This document shows positions 60,964 through 64,000 of a stretch of 64,000 nucleotides of DNA, in pieces. A model generated the notes under the pieces. The model made no database searches. It was not told the origin of the DNA and saw nothing but the letters and a program-made list of their open reading frames with translations. The first letter of the stretch is position 1; every line of letters begins with the position of its first letter. The DNA is from Marivivens donghaensis (GTDB taxonomy: Bacteria > Pseudomonadota > Alphaproteobacteria > Rhodobacterales > Rhodobacteraceae), in assembly GCF_011806565.1 (NCBI RefSeq), contig NZ_JAATOP010000009.1:56877-120876 (forward strand). Reading direction: 5' to 3'. Position numbers and translations under genes: made by a program.

Positions 60964-63699
60964 TTATTCTTCAGAAGTTTCTTCTGCGTCATCAGCCTGT
61001 TCGGCGACGCGGGCGACCGACACGACGATCTCGTCGGCGCGGGTGTTGAAGACTTTCACGCCGCCTGCGCTGCGGGAGCGGAAGCTGATGCCGTCCACCG
61101 GAACGCGAATCGACTGGCCGGTCGAGGTGACGAGCATGATCTGGTCGTCGAGATCGACAGGGAAGCACGACACGATATCGCCGCCACGCATGTTTTTTTC
61201 GAACGCGGTGACACCCATACCGCCACGTCCGCGCACCGGATAGTCGTGCGAGGAGGTGAGCTTGCCGATACCCTTGGCCGTGATGGTCAGGATGGTGTTT
61301 TCGGCAGCCGACATCTCGGCGTAGCGTTCCTGACTGATCGCGCCTGCAACGACATCCTCGTCATCGCCGCCCGCTTCTTCCTCGGTCACACCGGCCATCG
61401 CGCGGCGCATCTTGAGGTAGCCGGCACGCTCCTGCGGGTCGGCTTCGAAGTGACGGATCACGGACATCGACACAACGCGATCATCACCGTTGAGGCGGAT
61501 ACCGCGCACACCGGTCGAGTTACGCGAGTTGAACACGCGCACGTCGGTGGTCGGGAAGCGGATCGCACGGCCCGAGTTGGTCACGAGCATCACGTCGTCG
61601 TCTTCCGAACAGATGCGGGCGTTCACTAGTTCCACATCGTCGGGCAGCTTCATCGCGATCTTGCCGTTACGCATGACGTTGGTGAAATCCGACAGACGGT
61701 TGCGGCGTACGTCACCAGCCGAGGTCGCGAAGACGATCTGGAGATCGTCCCATTCGTCTTCGTCACGGTCCACGGGCATGATCGCCGCGATCGACACACC
61801 GGTAGGGATCGGCAGGATGTTGACGATGGCCTTGCCCTTGGCGGTGCGGCCACCCGAGGGCAGACGCCAGCACTTGAGCTTGTAGACCATGCCTTCGGTC
61901 GTGAAGAACAGCAGCTGCGTGTGGGTGTTCGCCACGAAGAGGGTAGTAACCAGATCCTCTTCTTTTGTCTGCATACCCGACAGGCCCTTGCCGCCGCGCT
62001 TCTGCGCACGGAAATCAACGAGCGGGGTCCGTTTGATGTAGCCGCCCGAAGTCACGGTCACGACCATGTCTTCGCGCTCGATCAGGTCTTCGTCGTCGAG
62101 GTCGGCAGCCCATTCGACGATCTCGGTGCGGCGCGGCACGGCAAAGAGGTCGCGCACTTCGCGCAGCTCGTCCGAGATGATGCCCATGATGCGCTCGCGC
62201 GAGGCGAGGATTTCGAGGTATTCCTTGATCTTGCCAGCCAGTTCGGCCAGCTCGTCGGTGACTTCCTGAACGCCGATCTGGGTCAGACGCTGGAGGCGCA
62301 GTTCGAGGATCGCACGGGCTTGCGCTTCGGACAGGTTGTAGGTGCCGTCGTCGTTCACCGGATGCAGCGGATCGTCGATCAGCTTGAGGTATTCGATGAT
62401 CGATTCAGCCGGCCAGCGGCGGGTCATCAGCTTTTCACGGGCTTCGGCGGCGTCTTTCGACGCTCGGATGGTCGCAACGACTTCGTCCACGTTGGTGACG
62501 GCAACAGCCAAACCACACAGGATGTGGGCGCGTTCGCGAGCCTTGCGCAGCATGTAAGCGGTGCGGCGGGCCACGACGTCTTCGCGGAAGCTGACGAAGG
62601 CCGATAGGAAACCGTAGAGCGTCAGCGTCTCGGGACGGCCACCGTTCAGCGCCAGCATGTTCGCACCGAAGCTGACCTGCATCGGGGTGAAGCGGTAGAG
62701 CTGGTTGACCACGACCTCGGGGGTCGCATCGCGCTTGAGTTCGATGACAACGCGCACACCGTTACGGTCGGATTCGTCCTGAACGTGGGCGATGCCCTCG
62801 ATCCGCTTGTCGCGGGCGCATTCCGCGATACGCTCGATCATGACGGATTTGTTGACCTGATAGGGGATCTCGTCGACGACGATGGCCCAGCGGTCCTTGC
62901 GGATTTCCTCGTTGTGGACGCGGGCGCGCAGAATGATGGAGCCGCGGCCTTCGAGGTAGGCTTTGCGCGCGCCGGAGCGGCCCATCATCACGCCGCCCGT
63001 CGGGAAGTCCGGACCGGGCACGTATTGAATGAGATCGGCGGAGGACAGATCTGGGTTCTCGATCAGGGCCAGCGTCGCGTCGATCACCTCGCCGAGGTTA
63101 TGCGGCGGAATGTTGGTCGCCATACCGACGGCGATACCGCCCGCGCCGTTGACCAGCATGTTCGGGAAACGGGCAGGCAGAACCGAAGGCTCCTGGTCCT
63201 TGCCGTCGTAGTTATCGACGAAATCGACGGTGTCCTTGTCGATGTCGGCCAGCATGTAAGCTGCGGTCTTGTCCATGCGGATTTCGGTGTAACGCATCGC
63301 CGCCGGCTTATCGCCGTCCATCGAGCCAAAGTTACCCTGACCGTCCAGCAGCGGCAGCGACATCGAGAAGTCCTGCGCCATACGGGCCAGCGCGTCATAG
63401 ATCGCGCTGTCGCCGTGCGGGTGGTATTTACCCATGACGTCGCCGACGGGACGTGCCGACTTGCGGTACGGTTTGTCGTGGGTATTCCCGCTCTCGTGCA
63501 TCGCATAGAGAATGCGGCGGTGCACGGGTTTCAGGCCATCACGCAGATCGGGGATCGCACGGCTCACGATCACGCTCATCGCGTAGTCGAGATAGGACGA
63601 TTTCATCTCGTCGATGATCGAGATCTGCGGCCCGTCGTGGTGCATGCGCACAACCGGGGTTTCGTCTTCGTTTTCAGGGGTTTCCGGAGTATCGGTCAC
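60964..63699 (-). CDS. gyrA: DNA gyrase subunit A
   Basis: 911 residues with a GTG start. The breakage-reunion domain has [19 protein letters not shown] (quinolone region with Ser and Asp at the usual susceptibility positions) and the catalytic Tyr in [12 protein letters not shown]-terminal beta-pinwheel blades follow, including the GyrA-box-like [10 protein letters not shown]. The acidic tail [12 protein letters not shown] is also seen. Confidence 0.97.
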   Translation of the reverse strand: MTDTPETPENEDETPVVRMHHDGPQISIIDEMKSSYLDYAMSVIVSRAIPDLRDGLKPVHRRILYAMHESGNTHDKPYRKSARPVGDVMGKYHPHGDSAIYDALARMAQDFSMSLPLLDGQGNFGSMDGDKPAAMRYTEIRMDKTAAYMLADIDKDTVDFVDNYDGKDQEPSVLPARFPNMLVNGAGGIAVGMATNIPPHNLGEVIDATLALIENPDLSSADLIQYVPGPDFPTGGVMMGRSGARKAYLEGRGSIILRARVHNEEIRKDRWAIVVDEIPYQVNKSVMIERIAECARDKRIEGIAHVQDESDRNGVRVVIELKRDATPEVVVNQLYRFTPMQVSFGANMLALNGGRPETLTLYGFLSAFVSFREDVVARRTAYMLRKARERAHILCGLAVAVTNVDEVVATIRASKDAAEAREKLMTRRWPAESIIEYLKLIDDPLHPVNDDGTYNLSEAQARAILELRLQRLTQIGVQEVTDELAELAGKIKEYLEILASRERIMGIISDELREVRDLFAVPRRTEIVEWAADLDDEDLIEREDMVVTVTSGGYIKRTPLVDFRAQKRGGKGLSGMQTKEEDLVTTLFVANTHTQLLFFTTEGMVYKLKCWRLPSGGRTAKGKAIVNILPIPTGVSIAAIMPVDRDEDEWDDLQIVFATSAGDVRRNRLSDFTNVMRNGKIAMKLPDDVELVNARICSEDDDVMLVTNSGRAIRFPTTDVRVFNSRNSTGVRGIRLNGDDRVVSMSVIRHFEADPQERAGYLKMRRAMAGVTEEEAGGDDEDVVAGAISQERYAEMSAAENTILTITAKGIGKLTSSHDYPVRGRGGMGVTAFEKNMRGGDIVSCFPVDLDDQIMLVTSTGQSIRVPVDGISFRSRSAGGVKVFNTRADEIVVSVARVAEQADDAEETSEE

Positions 63700-63807
63700 G
63701 TTGTCCGCCTGTCTGTCTTACGACTTTTTGGTATTTGGTTGCAGACTTATACCGCAGTCGCAACGCGGGGCGCAACCTGTGATCCAGCGCACTTTTCAGG
63801 GGTGTCG

Positions 63808-63858
63808 CCGGGGGCTTCGCGCCCCCGGACCCCCGCGAGGTATTTTTGTCAGAATGAA
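63808..63858 (-). repeat. Intergenic repeat, type I, copy G
   Basis: On the minus strand TTCATTCTGAC, AAAAATACCTCGCGGGGG, then CCGGGGGC-GCGAA-GCCCCCGG. It begins 2 nt past the arginase stop, in the sense direction. Confidence 0.8.
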
Positions 63859-63860
63859 GC

Positions 63861-64000
63861 TCAGGCGCGCGGTGTCGGACGGTCGAACACGCGGCGGCCG
63901 AGGAGGCTGGCGACGAGTTCCACCATCAGGCTGGCGGTCTTGCCGCGCTCGTCGAGCGAGGGGTTCAGTTCCACCAGATCGAGCGCGGTGACGAGGCCGC
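63861..64000 (-). CDS. rocF: Arginase, C-terminal fragment (continues outside window)
   Basis: Only the last 45 or so codons are present: GLVTALDLVELNPSLDERGK, then TASLMVELVASLLGRRVF and DRPTPRA before the stop. This is the conserved C-terminal block of manganese arginases (hydrolysis of arginine to ornithine and urea); an agmatinase is possible, but the LDLVELNP-x-LDERGKTA pattern fits arginase best. Confidence 0.8.
   Translation of the reverse strand, partial: GLVTALDLVELNPSLDERGKTASLMVELVASLLGRRVFDRPTPRA

Overview
The window looks like chromosomal core sequence of an alphaproteobacterium of the Rhodobacterales (Roseobacter/Rhodobacter type). The reasons are the high GC content, the adjacent sciP and ctrA genes, a B12-dependent ribonucleotide reductase, a DUF1153 protein, invasion-associated-locus-B and YibQ-like proteins, GTTC-N7-GTTC LexA-type sites, and the trp, aro, lpx and bam gene orders typical of that group. 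I see no prophage, insertion sequence, CRISPR array, rRNA operon or plasmid gene. Identification rests on reading protein motifs and gene order only; no database search was possible.

Layout. 1-10.9 kb: trpG (cut by the window edge), a divergent polysaccharide deacetylase-like gene, trpE and ppiD, a PLP aminotransferase, a fabI-lysE-gpt operon, pdxH, a double cold-shock protein with an overlapping DUF192 gene, and tRNA-Pro(TGG). 10.9-18.5 kb: nrdJ with a structured upstream region, a chemoreceptor, and a divergent regulator pair sharing palindromic sites. 17.9-23.1 kb: envelope genes (YcbK-like, L,D-transpeptidase, lpxD) leading into a specialised acyl carrier protein and ketoacyl synthase. 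23.1-30.6 kb: IalB-like protein, a candidate small RNA, CorC-like transporter, xerD, a large unrecognised secreted protein, a small membrane protein, aroK-aroB and ssb. 30.8-33.2 kb: lytic transglycosylase, AraC regulator, miaA. 33.3-45.2 kb: a long co-directional envelope run pyrH-frr-uppS-cdsA-dxr-rseP-(53-residue membrane protein)-bamA-ompH-fabZ-lpxA-lpxI-lpxB. 45.3-54 kb: mnmA, sciP-ctrA, ligA-recG and a 40-residue membrane protein, then a soluble chemoreceptor. 54-64 kb: a Fe-S scaffold, hisI, a methyltransferase, trmFO-gluQ, a porin, a LysR regulator, gyrA and the end of an arginase gene.

How the genes fit together. The middle of the window is an envelope-building block: isoprenoid precursor and carrier lipid (dxr, uppS), phospholipid (cdsA), outer-membrane protein assembly (rseP, bamA, ompH) and lipid A (fabZ, lpxA, lpxI, lpxB). 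lpxD is missing from that run and sits instead beside a dedicated ACP/ketoacyl synthase pair. ligA-recG has a perfect LexA-type site upstream, and a second site precedes the small membrane protein that follows recG, which suggests an SOS-linked cluster. ctrA has a near-consensus CtrA site in front of it.

Beyond the genes, the most notable signals are a family of at least eight 3'-end/intergenic repeats in two subtypes with the same architecture, the putative SOS-controlled 40-residue membrane protein, and the lpxD-ACP-KAS cluster.
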